This document shows, piece after piece, positions 1-8,441 of a stretch of 64,000 nt of DNA. The notes below the pieces were generated by a model. It was not told the origin of the DNA. It saw only the letters and a list, made by a program, of their open reading frames with translations, and did no database searches. Origin of the DNA: Demequina gelatinilytica (GTDB lineage: Bacteria > Actinomycetota > Actinomycetes > Actinomycetales > Demequinaceae); assembly GCF_000971115.1 (NCBI RefSeq), contig NZ_BBLV01000010.1, positions 30,663 through 94,662 of the forward strand. Reading direction: 5' to 3'. The position numbers were made by a program, and so were the translations under genes. How positions within the stretch are numbered: the first letter of the stretch is position 1; every line of letters starts with the position of its first letter.

Positions 1-302
1 TCACCTCCGGTTACGAGAAGAAGCTCGAGATCGTCGGCACGGGTTACCGCGTCGCGCTCAAGGGCTCGGACCTCGAGTTCGCGCTCGGCTTCTCGCACCC
101 GGTCGTCGTGACCCCGCCGGAGGGCATCACCTTCACGGTCGAGGGCCCCACCAAGTTCACCGTTGCCGGCATCAGCAAGCAGCAGGTGGGCGAGGTTGCG
201 GCGAACATCCGCAAGATTCGCAAGCCCGAGCCGTACAAGGGCAAGGGCGTCCGCTACGCCGGCGAGCAGGTTCGCCGCAAGGCAGGAAAGACGGGTAAGT
301 AA
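1..302 (+). CDS. rplF: 50S ribosomal protein L6, 3' part only
   Basis: The window opens inside this gene; the reading frame runs from base 3 and leaves about 99 C-terminal residues ending in a Lys/Gly-rich tail. L6 binds 23S rRNA near the factor-binding site of the large subunit. The glycine-rich second domain, with a GTGYR stretch, a GFSHPV stretch and a [12 protein letters not shown] segment near the end, is characteristic of L6. It is followed four bases later by the L18 gene, the standard order of the spc operon. The start and the first domain lie outside the window. Confidence 0.97.
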   Translation, partial: TSGYEKKLEIVGTGYRVALKGSDLEFALGFSHPVVVTPPEGITFTVEGPTKFTVAGISKQQVGEVAANIRKIRKPEPYKGKGVRYAGEQVRRKAGKTGK

Positions 303-305
303 GAC

Positions 306-677
306 ATGGGTATCGCAATCAAGGGCAAGGGCAAGGCGATCCAGCGCAAGCGTCGCCACTTCCGCCTGCGCAAGAAGATCTCCGGCACCGCTGCTCGTCC
401 CCGCCTCGTGGTCACCCGCTCGACCCGTCACATGGTCGCGCAGATCGTCGACGACACCGTGGGCAAGACCCTCGCGTCGGCATCGACCCTCGAGGCCGAC
501 GTCCGCGCGCTGGACGGCGACAAGACGGCCAAGGCGTCGAAGGTCGGCCAGCTGGTCGCCGAGCGCGCCAAGGCTGCCGGCATCGAGGCCGTCGTGTTCG
601 ACCGTGGCGGCAACAAGTACCACGGTCGCGTGGCGGCTGTGGCTGACGGCGCCCGAGAGGCGGGCCTCGCCCTCTAG
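306..677 (+). CDS. rplR: 50S ribosomal protein L18
   Basis: This 123-residue protein matches bacterial L18, the 5S rRNA-binding protein of the central protuberance. It has a basic N-terminus (residues 1-40), the RPRLVV strand, and the C-terminal [12 protein letters not shown] segment typical of the family. The ATG start lies only four bases after the rplF stop, so translation is probably coupled. Length and order are normal for an actinobacterial spc operon. Confidence 0.97.
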   Translation: MGIAIKGKGKAIQRKRRHFRLRKKISGTAARPRLVVTRSTRHMVAQIVDDTVGKTLASASTLEADVRALDGDKTAKASKVGQLVAERAKAAGIEAVVFDRGGNKYHGRVAAVADGAREAGLAL

Positions 678-703
678 GGCGCGGCCAGGAGTGAGGAAGA
701 CTT

Positions 704-1273
704 ATGGCTGACAACAACAGCGGCCGTCGCGGCGGGAACCGTCGCGACAACGAGCCGGAGAACAAGTTCGTCGAGCGCGTCGTCACCATCAACCGAGTCG
801 CCAAGGTCGTGAAGGGCGGTCGTCGCTTCAGCTTCACCGCGCTCGTGATCGTCGGTGACGGCGAGGGCAACGTCGGCATCGGCTACGGCAAGGCGAAGGA
901 GGTGCCGGCCGCGATCTCGAAGGGTGTCGAGGAGGCCAAGCGCAACTTCTTCCGTGTCCCGCGCATCCAGGGCACCATCCCGCACGCCGTGCAGGGTGAG
1001 GCCGCCGCGGGTGTCGTGTTCCTGCGCCCCGCGTCGCCGGGTACCGGTGTGATCGCCGGTGGTCCGGTGCGTGCGGTGCTCGAGTGCGCCGGCATCCACG
1101 ACGTGCTGAGCAAGTCGCTCGGCTCGTCCAACGCGATCAACATCGTGCACGCGACCGTCGACGCCCTCAAGCGCCTCGAGCGCCCCGAGGCCGTCGCGGC
1201 CCGTCGCGGCAAGGCCGTGGAGGACGTGGCCCCGGCCGCGATGCTCCGCGCGCAGGCAGCGGGGGTGAAGTAG
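704..1273 (+). CDS. rpsE: 30S ribosomal protein S5
   Basis: S5 helps set decoding accuracy and mRNA unwinding on the small subunit. The 189-residue product starts with an Asn/Arg/Gly-rich tail, then a double-stranded RNA-binding fold from about residue 24, and the conserved GYGKAKEVP and [14 protein letters not shown] segments. A GGAGTGAGGA ribosome-binding site precedes the ATG. It is followed after two bases by rpmD. The N-terminal tail is about 20 residues longer than in Escherichia coli, as in many Actinobacteria. Confidence 0.97.
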   Translation: MADNNSGRRGGNRRDNEPENKFVERVVTINRVAKVVKGGRRFSFTALVIVGDGEGNVGIGYGKAKEVPAAISKGVEEAKRNFFRVPRIQGTIPHAVQGEAAAGVVFLRPASPGTGVIAGGPVRAVLECAGIHDVLSKSLGSSNAINIVHATVDALKRLERPEAVAARRGKAVEDVAPAAMLRAQAAGVK

Positions 1274-1275
1274 TC

Positions 1276-1458
1276 ATGGCACGACTCAAGGTCGTTCAGA
1301 AGAAGTCGGCGATCGGCACCAAGCCGCAGCACCGCGAGACCCTGCGGTCGCTCGGCCTCAAGCGCATCGGCGACATCGTCGTGAAGGAGGACCGTCCCGA
1401 GATCCGCGGGATGGTCAAGGCGGTGGACCACCTGGTCACCGTGGAGGAGGTTGACTGA
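1276..1458 (+). CDS. rpmD: 50S ribosomal protein L30
   Basis: The 60-residue product has the small L30 fold: a basic first strand ([14 protein letters not shown]), the [14 protein letters not shown] helix region and a final VDHLV strand. The ATG lies two bases after the rpsE stop, and its TGA stop overlaps the ATG of rplO (TGATG), so the three genes are translationally coupled. Confidence 0.95.
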   Translation: MARLKVVQKKSAIGTKPQHRETLRSLGLKRIGDIVVKEDRPEIRGMVKAVDHLVTVEEVD

Positions 1459-2147
1459 TGGCTGAGGCCAAGAAGCCGGCGGACGAGTCCGTCGAGGAGA
1501 AGCCCGCCAAGAAGCCGGCCGCCAAGAAGGCTCCGGCCAAGGCTGCTTCCGCTGCTGCGGAGAAGCCCGCTGCCAAGAAGCCGGCCGCGAAGAAGCCTGC
1601 TGCGAAGAAGGCCGACGCCGCGACCGACGAGGCCAAGCCCGCCGCCAAGAAGCCGGCTGCCAAGAAGGCCGCGCCGAAGGCGGAGGAGCCCGCGGAGAAG
1701 GTGAGCACCCTCAAGGTGCACCACCTGCGTCCCGCCCCGGGTTCGCACACCAAGAAGACCCGCGTGGGTCGTGGTGAGGCGTCCAAGGGTAAGACCGCCG
1801 GTCGCGGTACCAAGGGCACCGGCGCCCGCTACCAGGTTCCGGAGCGCTTCGAGGGTGGTCAGACGCCCATCCACATGCGCATCCCGAAGCTGCGTGGCTT
1901 CAAGAGCCCGTTCAAGGTCTACTACCAGGTCGTCAACGTGGGCCAGCTCTCCGAGCTGTTCCCCAAGGGCGGCGAGGTGACCAAGGCGGACCTGGTCGAG
2001 AAGGGTGCGGTCCGCCGCAACCAGCCGGTCAAGGTCCTCGGCGATGGCGAGATCTCCGTCAAGGTGACGCTCGTCGACGCCGACAAGGTCTCGCAGTCGG
2101 CGAAGACCAAGATCGAGGCCGCCGGCGGCTCGGTCAACGAGGGCTAG
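1458..2147 (+). CDS. rplO: 50S ribosomal protein L15 with long Lys/Ala/Pro N-terminal tail
   Basis: The ordinary L15 domain begins near residue 82 ([14 protein letters not shown]) and carries the glycine-rich [17 protein letters not shown] loop that binds 23S rRNA. Before it sits an 81-residue low-complexity tail with about six PAAKK units, resembling histone H1 C-terminal tails. The total of 229 residues compares with about 145-150 in most bacteria. The long start is favoured because its ATG overlaps the rpmD stop by one base. A GTG at 1700 would give a normal-length L15, so an internal or ancestral start there cannot be excluded. The function of the tail is unknown. Confidence 0.93.
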   Translation: MAEAKKPADESVEEKPAKKPAAKKAPAKAASAAAEKPAAKKPAAKKPAAKKADAATDEAKPAAKKPAAKKAAPKAEEPAEKVSTLKVHHLRPAPGSHTKKTRVGRGEASKGKTAGRGTKGTGARYQVPERFEGGQTPIHMRIPKLRGFKSPFKVYYQVVNVGQLSELFPKGGEVTKADLVEKGAVRRNQPVKVLGDGEISVKVTLVDADKVSQSAKTKIEAAGGSVNEG

Positions 2148-2157
2148 AAGTGATCGC

Positions 2158-2187
2158 ACCGGGCCCGTCCAGGAGGACGGGCCCGGT
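2158..2187 (+). terminator. GC-rich hairpin after rplO
   Basis: Two perfectly complementary 13-base arms (ACCGGGCCCGTCC and its complement) flank a 4-base loop just after the rplO stop. There is no T-tract, so this may be a partial terminator or attenuator between the ribosomal genes and secY. A possible -10 (TATCCT at 2192) follows it. Confidence 0.6.
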
Positions 2188-2226
2188 CGCGTATCCTCGT
2201 CCTGACGAAAAATCCATGGAGGATCA

Positions 2227-3525
2227 ATGCTGAGTGGCTTCATGAGTGCGTTCCGCACCCCCGACCTTCGGAGGAAGCTCCTCTTCACCATCGGGATCAT
2301 CGCGATCTACCGACTCGGTGTCGCCATCCCCACCCCTGGCGTGAGCTACGAGGCCGTCGAGTTCTGCCTGAGCCAGAGCTCCGCCACCGGTGCGTTCGCC
2401 ATCCTCAACCTCTTCTCGGGCGGCGCGCTGCTGCAGCTCTCGATCTTCGCGCTCGGCATCATGCCGTACATCACCGCGTCGATCATGGTGCAGCTGCTCC
2501 GCGTGCTGATCCCCCGTTTCGAGACGCTCCACAAGGAGGGCTCGGAGGGCCAGGCCAAGCTGACGCAGTACACGCGGTACATCACCGTGGGCTTCGCCGC
2601 CATCCAGTCCGCGTCCTACATCACCATGGCGCGCAACGGGCTGTTCTTCCCCAACTGCTCCCAGAGCGTGATCCCCAACGACTCGTGGAACGTCATCCTC
2701 ACGATGATCCTCACGATGACCGCGGGCACCGTCTTCATCATGTGGCTCGGCGAGCGGATCACGGAGCGCGGGGTCGGCAACGGCATGTCGCTGCTGATCT
2801 TCACCTCGGTCGCCGCCGGCTTCCCCAGCATGGTGTCCTCGATCTGGAACTCGACCAACGGCGCGCGCAACACCTTCCTGGTGGCGCTCGCGCTCCTCGC
2901 GGTGATCGCCGCGGTCGTGTTCGTCGAGCAGTCCCAGCGCAGGATCCCCGTGCAGTACGCGAAGCGCATGGTCGGTCGCAAGATGCTGGGCGGCTCGTCC
3001 ACCTACATCCCGCTGAAGATCAACATGGCGGGCATCATCCCCGTGATCTTCGCGTCCTCGCTGCTCACGCTGCCGCAGGTGATCATCCAGTTCCAGGGCG
3101 AGGACCCCTCGGGCTGGGTGGTGTGGATGAACAACCACATCGCGAACAACAGCGCTCCGCTGCACATCGCGCTCTACATCCTGCTCATCGTCTTCTTCGC
3201 CTACTTCTACACCGCGATCACGTTCAACCCGGTCGAGGTGGCGGACAACATGAAGAAGTACGGCGGCTTCATCCCGGGCATCCGTCCCGGCACCCCGACC
3301 GCGGAGTTCCTCGACTACGTGCTCTCGCGCATCACCGCGGCCGGCTCCATCTACCTCGCGATCGTGGCGCTCGTTCCCACGGTCATGTTCGCGGCGCTCG
3401 GGCTCGGGACGTCCATCCCGTTCGGTGGCACGTCGATCCTGATCCTGGTGGGTGTCGGTCTCGACACCGTCAAGCGGATCCAGTCCCAGCTCGAGCAGCA
3501 CCACTACGAAGGGTTCCTCCGGTAA
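2227..3525 (+). CDS. secY: Preprotein translocase subunit SecY
   Basis: SecY is the channel-forming subunit of the Sec translocon. The 432-residue protein has ten predicted membrane helices, the N-terminal FRTPDLRRK segment, and the cytoplasmic IPVQYAKR and FNPVEVADNMKKYGGFIPGIRPG motifs of C4 and C5 that contact ribosome and SecA. A strong GGAGGATCA ribosome-binding site precedes the ATG at 2227. It ends in TAATG, sharing one base with adk. The secY-adk-map order is the classic bacterial arrangement. Confidence 0.98.
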   Translation: MLSGFMSAFRTPDLRRKLLFTIGIIAIYRLGVAIPTPGVSYEAVEFCLSQSSATGAFAILNLFSGGALLQLSIFALGIMPYITASIMVQLLRVLIPRFETLHKEGSEGQAKLTQYTRYITVGFAAIQSASYITMARNGLFFPNCSQSVIPNDSWNVILTMILTMTAGTVFIMWLGERITERGVGNGMSLLIFTSVAAGFPSMVSSIWNSTNGARNTFLVALALLAVIAAVVFVEQSQRRIPVQYAKRMVGRKMLGGSSTYIPLKINMAGIIPVIFASSLLTLPQVIIQFQGEDPSGWVVWMNNHIANNSAPLHIALYILLIVFFAYFYTAITFNPVEVADNMKKYGGFIPGIRPGTPTAEFLDYVLSRITAAGSIYLAIVALVPTVMFAALGLGTSIPFGGTSILILVGVGLDTVKRIQSQLEQHHYEGFLR

Positions 3526-4088
3526 TGCGCGCAGTTCTTCTTGGTCCCCCCGGCGCCGGCAAGGGCACGCAGGCCGCCCGTCTCACGGAGCGGTTCGGCG
3601 TCCCCGCGATCTCCACTGGCGACATCTTCCGTGCCAACGTCAAGGGCGGCACGGAGCTGGGCCGCAAGGCGCAGGAGTACATGAACGCCGGCCAGCTGGT
3701 CCCCGACGAGGTGACGAACGCCATGGTGCGTGCGCGCCTCGCCGAGGACGATGCGGCTCAGGGCTTCCTGCTCGACGGCTACCCGCGCAACCCCGAGCAG
3801 GCGGTCGAGCTCGACACGATGCTGGCCGACCTGGGCGTCGAGCTCGACGTGGCGATCGAGATCACGGCGGACTTCGACGTGGTCACCGAGCGCCTGCTCA
3901 AGCGTGCCGAGATCGAGGGCCGCGCGGACGACACCGAGCCGGTGATCCGCAAGCGTCTCGAGGTCTACACCGCGTCCACCGCTCCGCTCACCGCGTTCTA
4001 CGCGGGCAAGGGCCTGCTGGTGCAGGTCGACGGGCTCGGCGAGATCGACGAGGTCACCGAGCGCCTCGTCGCGGCCGTCGCGCGCTGA
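3525..4088 (+). CDS. adk: Adenylate kinase, short form
   Basis: Adenylate kinase converts AMP plus ATP to two ADP. The 187-residue protein has the P-loop GPPGAGKGTQ at residues 7-16, the AMP-binding STGDIFR segment and the DGYPRN motif. The LID between the two Arg-containing segments is short (RAEIEGRADDT), so it lacks the zinc-type long LID, as in many Actinobacteria. The start shares its A with the secY stop. A copy of the GGACGATGC word lies at 3746-3754, where it encodes Asp-Asp-Ala. Confidence 0.97.
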   Translation: MRAVLLGPPGAGKGTQAARLTERFGVPAISTGDIFRANVKGGTELGRKAQEYMNAGQLVPDEVTNAMVRARLAEDDAAQGFLLDGYPRNPEQAVELDTMLADLGVELDVAIEITADFDVVTERLLKRAEIEGRADDTEPVIRKRLEVYTASTAPLTAFYAGKGLLVQVDGLGEIDEVTERLVAAVAR

Positions 4089-4095
4089 TCCGCTC

Positions 4096-4902
4096 ATGGC
4101 CCGCATCGAGCTGAAGACCCGCGAGCAGATGCGGGTGATGGCCCAGGCGGGCGTGATCGTCGAGCGTGCGCTCGCCGCGGCGAAGGCCGCGTGCGTGCCC
4201 GGCGCCTCGACGTCCGCGGCGGATGCCGAGGCGGCGCGGGTCATCGCGGAGGCCGGGGCCACGTCGAACTTCCTCGGCTACCACGGCTTCCCTGCGACCA
4301 TCTGCATCTCGGTCAACGAGGAGGTGGTCCACGGGATCCCCGGCGACCGCGTGCTCACGGACGGGGACGTCGTCTCGATCGACTGCGGCGCCGTGGTGGA
4401 CGGCTGGCACGGTGACAGCGCCATCAGCTTCATCGTCGGCGAGCCGGTGAGCGATGCCGACGCGAAGCTCGTCACCGTCACCGAGCGTTCGCTGTGGGCG
4501 GGGATCGCGGCGCTGGCAGGCGCGAGCCGCATCGGCGAGGTCGGCGCCGCCGTCGAGGACGTTGCCGAGGCCGCCGGCCTTCACCCCCTCGACGGGTATG
4601 TGGGCCACGGGATCGGCACGGCGATGCACATGGAGCCCGATGTACCGAACTACCGCACGCGGGGGCGGAGCCCTCACGTGCAGCACGGCATGTGCCTCGC
4701 GATCGAGCCCATGCTGGTGATCGGGACCTCGGAGTCCGCGGTGCTCGCCGACGAGTGGACCGTGGTGTCGCTCGATGGGTCGCGCGCGGCCCACTGGGAG
4801 CACTCGGTGGCCGTCCACGAGGATGGCATCTGGGTGCTCACCGCGTCGGACGGAGGCGCCTCGCGCCTCGTGCCGCTGGGCATCACCCCCGTCGCCCCGT
4901 AG
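4096..4902 (+). CDS. map: Methionine aminopeptidase, type I
   Basis: The enzyme removes the initiator methionine from nascent proteins. All five metal ligands are visible: Asp96, Asp107, His171, Glu204 and Glu235 (within SIDCG, GWHGDSA, GHGIG, LAIEP and HWEHSV). The length of 268 residues is close to other actinobacterial type I enzymes without an N-terminal zinc finger. It begins seven bases after adk and is probably the last gene of the secY-adk-map segment, since hairpins and a change of gene type follow. Confidence 0.97.
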   Translation: MARIELKTREQMRVMAQAGVIVERALAAAKAACVPGASTSAADAEAARVIAEAGATSNFLGYHGFPATICISVNEEVVHGIPGDRVLTDGDVVSIDCGAVVDGWHGDSAISFIVGEPVSDADAKLVTVTERSLWAGIAALAGASRIGEVGAAVEDVAEAAGLHPLDGYVGHGIGTAMHMEPDVPNYRTRGRSPHVQHGMCLAIEPMLVIGTSESAVLADEWTVVSLDGSRAAHWEHSVAVHEDGIWVLTASDGGASRLVPLGITPVAP

Positions 4903-4934
4903 CGCCGCCGGGCCTCGCCCAGGCGGCCGCCTTT

Positions 4935-5006
4935 GCGCCGTTTGCGGCGCATCGTCCCTGGTGAAGGCGCGAATGCTGTTCACACAGCGTTTACACGCGC
5001 GCCTTC
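4935..5006 (+). terminator. Hairpins after map, with a GCATCGTCC copy
   Basis: Two stems lie in the 177-base gap after map. The first pairs GCGCC with GGCGC (4935-4950) and abuts the repeated word GCATCGTCC at 4949-4957. The second pairs GAAGGCGCG (4963-4971) with CGCGCCTTC (4998-5006). There is no T-tract. A TAGCCT (about 5026) could be the -10 of the next gene. Confidence 0.45.
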
Positions 5007-5079
5007 CAGGGGCAAAGACCCCGCGCTAGCCTCGGGCCACCCGGCGCACCCGGACGCCGGCGGGCTGAGGGAGGGCACG

Positions 5080-5652
5080 ATGGCGCGAGGGTTCAACTAC
5101 GCCCCTGGCACGAGCGACGAGGTCGAGGAGGCCGCGTCCGCGGACCTCTCGAAGGAACGCATGCAGGAGCTGGGAAGCTCGCGCAACGCCGTGGTCAGGG
5201 AGACGCTCGCGGGGCGCCCCGACTGCCCGTTCGGCCTCATGGTCACCCTCGCGCACGACTCCGCAGCGCCCGTGCGTTGCGCGCTCGCCGCGAATCCCCG
5301 CGTGCTCCACTCGCTCCTGGAGAACCTCGCCCGGGACAAGCAGGAGAGCGTCCTCCTCGCGGTGGCGAGGAACCCTGTCACCGGGGCCGAGCTGCTCGAC
5401 GCCCTCGCCGGCAGCCGCAAGGAGTCGGTGCGCGCGGCCGCCGTCGCGGCGCTCGACGCCCGCGACCGCTCGGGCCGCGCCGATGCGCGGGACACCCCGG
5501 AGCTGCGCGACCGTGTGTTCGAGGAGTCCCACGCTCGACGCGAGGCGATGCTCGCCGCCGCGATGGTGCCGGCCGAGCCCGTGACCGCGGCCGCGCCGCG
5601 TCCGGTGCGGACCGCGCCGGTGCGGGGCTTCCTCCCGCCCTCCGAGCGGTAG
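5080..5652 (+). CDS. Leucine-rich-repeat-variant (LRV) like protein 1
   Basis: The 190-residue product consists of roughly 24-residue helical units with the pattern LAxD...VRxALAxNP, close to the LRV repeats described from Azotobacter and more distantly to HEAT repeats. The motif GRPDCPFG (about residues 44-51) recurs in the next two genes. The C-terminal third is Ala/Arg/Pro-rich and looks disordered. The ATG at 5080 was chosen because GAGGGAGGGC precedes it. No enzymatic motif, signal peptide or membrane segment is present. The three LRV genes sit between map and infA, which are usually adjacent or nearly so. Function unknown; a protein-binding scaffold is the simplest guess. Confidence 0.8.
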   Translation: MARGFNYAPGTSDEVEEAASADLSKERMQELGSSRNAVVRETLAGRPDCPFGLMVTLAHDSAAPVRCALAANPRVLHSLLENLARDKQESVLLAVARNPVTGAELLDALAGSRKESVRAAAVAALDARDRSGRADARDTPELRDRVFEESHARREAMLAAAMVPAEPVTAAAPRPVRTAPVRGFLPPSER

Positions 5653-5768
5653 GCGCCGCAGCGGCGGACACCCAGGATTCGTCGGCGCGTCATCGGACGG
5701 ACACCCGGCGGTCAGCCGTTGCTCACCGGGGACGCTTAGCCTCTCGCTACTCGACGCGAGGGGGAGAG

Positions 5769-6371
5769 GTGTCGGACGACGGCTGGTCGCACGCGCTCAT
5801 GGCGGCGTCCGGCGTGCCCGTGGCAGCGGGGCGCCGCGACGACGGCGTGCGCGCGCTCGTCAACGAGGCCCGCGCGGACGGGCTGGACCGGGCTCGCCTC
5901 GCCGCGCTGGGCGGGCATCGCGCTCCTGAGGTGCGCGAGGCGATCGCGGCGCGTCCGGACTGCCCCCTCGCGATCCAGGCCACCCTGGTGCACGACCGTC
6001 GGGCATCCGTGCGGGTGGCGCTCGCCTCGAGCGCCGGGCTTGCCGTGGCCATCGCCGGCGCCCTGAGCCATGATCGCGAGCCGAGCGTGCTCAAGGCGCT
6101 CGCGCGCAACGCAGGGACGCCCACCCCGGTGCTCGAGACGCTCGCCGCGCATCGTCGCGAGGACGTGGCGCGGCTCGCCCGACGCTCCCTCGAGGGAGCG
6201 GTGCTGGGCAAGGGCACCGTGAGCGTCGCGGAGCTCGAGGACCGCGCGGGCCGGCAGCAGCGTGCTCAAGCGCCCGTCCCGGGGGAGGCGCCGGTCCGGG
6301 CGCGCAGCCCTCGCGCCCTTGCGCCGCGGCCTCAGGTCCCGCCGGGACACGGTGCCGCCGGGCACGGGTGA
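5769..6371 (+). CDS. LRV-like repeat protein 2
   Basis: This 200-residue paralogue of the preceding gene shares the units ARPDCPLAIQATLVHD and ASVRVALAS, followed by two more helical repeats and a Pro/Ala/Arg-rich tail from about residue 150. The GTG at 5769 is preceded by a GAGGGGGAGAG purine stretch. A TAGCCT-type -10 upstream (near 5737) resembles the one before LRV protein 1, so each gene may have its own promoter. The cytoplasmic product has no catalytic signature; function unknown. Confidence 0.75.
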   Translation: MSDDGWSHALMAASGVPVAAGRRDDGVRALVNEARADGLDRARLAALGGHRAPEVREAIAARPDCPLAIQATLVHDRRASVRVALASSAGLAVAIAGALSHDREPSVLKALARNAGTPTPVLETLAAHRREDVARLARRSLEGAVLGKGTVSVAELEDRAGRQQRAQAPVPGEAPVRARSPRALAPRPQVPPGHGAAGHG

Positions 6372-6414
6372 AGATGTCGCAGATGTTTCGCGATGTCTGG
6401 TTCGTCACACCGAT

Positions 6415-6444
6415 TTGAGGCGTTGGCACCGACACGGGTAAATA
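6415..6444 (+). promoter_or_regulatory. Possible promoter of LRV gene 3
   Basis: TTGAGG (6415-6420) and TAAATA (6439-6444) are separated by 18 bases in a locally AT-richer stretch upstream of the third LRV gene. The fit to a housekeeping sigma promoter is fair. Confidence 0.5.
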
Positions 6445-6477
6445 CTTTCCACAACGGCAAGCGTGGGGAGGCACGAC

Positions 6478-6783
6478 GTGGTGGTTCCGGCTCGAGGACA
6501 GTCCGAGGACGTGATGAAGGCGTTGGACCCGGAGCTCACGGGTTCCCAGCTGCTGCCGCTGGCCGTGCATCGTGATGCATCGGTGCGCGCGGCGGTCGCC
6601 GGCCGGGCCGACTGCCCCATGGGCGCTCTCGTCTCGCTCGGGCACGACTCGAGCCCGGAGGTCATCTCCGCCCTGCTCGCCAACCCGCGGACACCCTCGT
6701 CGGTGGTGCGGCGCCTCGCGGACCACCGGGACCCGCGCATCGCCGGCCTCGCGGTGCAGCGCCTGCGCAACGCGTTCCGCTGA
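6478..6783 (+). CDS. Small LRV-like repeat protein 3
   Basis: The smallest member of the trio (101 residues) holds about two and a half LRV units, including AGRADCPMGALVSLGHD and a VISALLANPRTPSSVV unit, and ends shortly after the last repeat. The GTG at 6478 is preferred over the GTG at 6463 because GGGGAGG lies seven bases before it. The shared R-x-D-C-P motif shows that the three genes arose by local duplication. It may be a partner or inhibitor of the larger two; function unknown. Confidence 0.7.
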   Translation: MVVPARGQSEDVMKALDPELTGSQLLPLAVHRDASVRAAVAGRADCPMGALVSLGHDSSPEVISALLANPRTPSSVVRRLADHRDPRIAGLAVQRLRNAFR

Positions 6784-6926
6784 GCCGCCCGCGCGGCGTC
6801 CACGGGGGCTCCCTTCCGCGCGCCGCTGCGCGTACAGTGGGACCGGCGCGACGACGCGCCCGCCCTGGCTTGCGAGGGATCCGTGGAGGGGCCGATGCCC
6901 GTTCGCGCGATGACGCGCGTCCCCGC

Positions 6927-6955
6927 TTGAGAGGTCGCGGAGATTGCCGTATAGT
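6927..6955 (+). promoter_or_regulatory. Promoter of the infA operon
   Basis: TTGAGA (6927-6932) and TATAGT (6950-6955) are spaced by exactly 17 bases, a near-consensus housekeeping promoter. Transcription should start near 6962, about 50 bases before infA. The same -35 hexamer occurs in the rplM promoter at 10888. Confidence 0.85.
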
Positions 6956-7012
6956 TTTCCGTTGGGCGTTTTTGCGCGCCCACACCCCTGTCAATCAACG
7001 TTAGCGGAGTTC

Positions 7013-7234
7013 ATGGCTAAGAAGGACGGCGTCATCGAGGTCGAGGGCGTGGTGGTCGAAGCACTGCCGAACGCATCGTTCCGAGTGGAGCTGACGAACG
7101 GGCACCTCGTGCTCGCTCACATCTCCGGCAAGATGCGACAGCACTACATCAGGATCCTCCCCGAGGACCGCGTGGTGGTGGAGCTCAGCCCCTATGACCT
7201 GTCCCGCGGCCGCATCGTCTACCGCTACAAGTGA
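7013..7234 (+). CDS. infA: Translation initiation factor IF-1
   Basis: IF-1 binds the A site of the small subunit during initiation. The 73-residue product is a single OB-fold with the invariant segments VEVEALPN-like [20 protein letters not shown] and [17 protein letters not shown](V)YR. It is driven by a strong promoter ending at 6955 and is followed by rpmJ, rpsM and rpsK. Length and sequence are standard. Confidence 0.98.
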   Translation: MAKKDGVIEVEGVVVEALPNASFRVELTNGHLVLAHISGKMRQHYIRILPEDRVVVELSPYDLSRGRIVYRYK

Positions 7235-7282
7235 GTCGTCGCGACGGCGTCTTCGCGCGCCTGAGCGACGCAGGAAAGAACC

Positions 7283-7396
7283 ATGAAGGTTAAGCCCAGC
7301 GTCAAGCCCATCTGCGACAAGTGCAAGGTGATCCGACGCAATGGCCGAGTGATGGTCATCTGCGAGAACCTGCGCCACAAGCAGCGTCAGGGCTAG
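7283..7396 (+). CDS. rpmJ: 50S ribosomal protein L36
   Basis: This 37-residue protein ([15 protein letters not shown] start) is too short for usual ORF cut-offs but is clearly L36. It retains the zinc ligands Cys11, Cys14, Cys27 and a histidine near residue 32, so it is the zinc-binding (C+) form. CAGGAAAGAA before the ATG serves as ribosome-binding site. It sits between infA and rpsM as in most bacteria. Confidence 0.97.
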   Translation: MKVKPSVKPICDKCKVIRRNGRVMVICENLRHKQRQG

Positions 7397-7437
7397 ACAC
7401 ACCCGAGAACATCCTCGTTCGACCCTATGCATCAAAC

Positions 7438-7457
7438 CCCCGGCTCGGAGGCCGGGG
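7438..7457 (+). terminator. Hairpin between rpmJ and rpsM
   Basis: CCCCGGC (7438-7444) pairs with GCCGGGG (7451-7457) around a 6-base loop in the 128-base gap. There is no T-tract, so read-through into rpsM is likely. Confidence 0.45.
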
Positions 7458-7524
7458 CCCGCGCTAGACAACAGCGGGGCGGTCGAGCGTCAGACCTCCG
7501 ACTACTGATGGAGTAGAACCAGAA

Positions 7525-7893
7525 ATGGCACGCATCGTCGGTGTCGACATCCCGCGCGACAAGCGCATGGTGATCGCACTTACCTACATCTACGGCGTCG
7601 GCCGCACCCGCGCCGAGCAGATCCTCGCGGCGACCGGCATCAGCCCGGACCTGCGCGTCAAGGACGCGAACGACGAGCAGCTCGTCGCGATCCGTGACTA
7701 CATCGAGGCCAACTTCACCGTCGAGGGCGACCTGCGCCGCGAGGTGGCCGCCGACATCCGCCGCAAGGTCGAGATCGGCAACTACCAGGGCCTCCGCCAC
7801 CGCCGCGGCATGCCCGTCCGTGGTCAGCGCACGAAGACCAACGCCCGCACCCGCAAGGGCCGCAAGAAGACCGTCGCCGGAAAGAAGAAGTAA
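7525..7893 (+). CDS. rpsM: 30S ribosomal protein S13
   Basis: S13 sits in the small-subunit head and contacts P-site tRNA and L5. The 122-residue product starts [10 protein letters not shown] and has the [14 protein letters not shown] helix-hairpin-helix and the basic [18 protein letters not shown] tail. Only three bases separate it from rpsK. Confidence 0.98.
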   Translation: MARIVGVDIPRDKRMVIALTYIYGVGRTRAEQILAATGISPDLRVKDANDEQLVAIRDYIEANFTVEGDLRREVAADIRRKVEIGNYQGLRHRRGMPVRGQRTKTNARTRKGRKKTVAGKKK

Positions 7894-7896
7894 GAC

Positions 7897-8286
7897 ATGG
7901 CCGCTCCTACTCGCAAGCCGCGCAAGAAGATCAAGAAGACCGTCGCGCACGGTCAGGCGCACATCAAGTCCACCTTCAACAACACGATCATCTCCATCAC
8001 GGACCCCTCGGGCGCCGTGGTGTCGTGGTCGTCCTCCGGCCAGGTCGGCTTCAAGGGCTCGCGCAAGTCGACGCCCTACGCCGCGCAGATGGCTGCCGAG
8101 GCTGCCGCTCGCCGCGCCACCGAGGCCGGCATGAGCAAGGTCGACGTGTTCGTCAAGGGCCCGGGCTCCGGCCGCGACACCGCGATCCGTTCGCTGACGG
8201 CCGCCGGCCTCGAGGTGACCTCCATCAAGGACGTCACCCCGCAGGCGCACAACGGCTGCCGCCCGCCGAAGCGCCGCCGCAACTAG
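7897..8286 (+). CDS. rpsK: 30S ribosomal protein S11
   Basis: S11 lines the platform and mRNA exit site. The 129-residue product has the conserved [15 protein letters not shown] and [15 protein letters not shown] segments and ends in CRPPKRRRN. No rpsD (S4) gene lies between it and rpoA, unlike Escherichia coli and Mycobacterium. The intergenic hairpin at 8321-8344 follows. Confidence 0.98.
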   Translation: MAAPTRKPRKKIKKTVAHGQAHIKSTFNNTIISITDPSGAVVSWSSSGQVGFKGSRKSTPYAAQMAAEAAARRATEAGMSKVDVFVKGPGSGRDTAIRSLTAAGLEVTSIKDVTPQAHNGCRPPKRRRN

Positions 8287-8320
8287 CACGCCCGCGCGGG
8301 TGAGCCCGCGCTCCTGGTCG

Positions 8321-8344
8321 CGGGCCGATGCGTGCATCGGCCCG
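8321..8344 (+). terminator. Hairpin before rpoA containing GGCCGATGC arms
   Basis: A 24-base near-perfect palindrome has arms CGGGCCGATGC (8321-8331) and GCATCGGCCCG (8334-8344). The arm contains GGCCGATGC, one base different from the overrepresented GGACGATGC. It probably attenuates transcription between rpsK and rpoA. Confidence 0.55.
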
Positions 8345-8441
8345 TGGCCACCCCTCATTTCCAGCTTCTGGCCCCAGTCGGACCGATCCCGACCGGGAAC
8401 CCTCGAGCATCAGATAGCGGATGCTCGGAAAGGAAACAACC

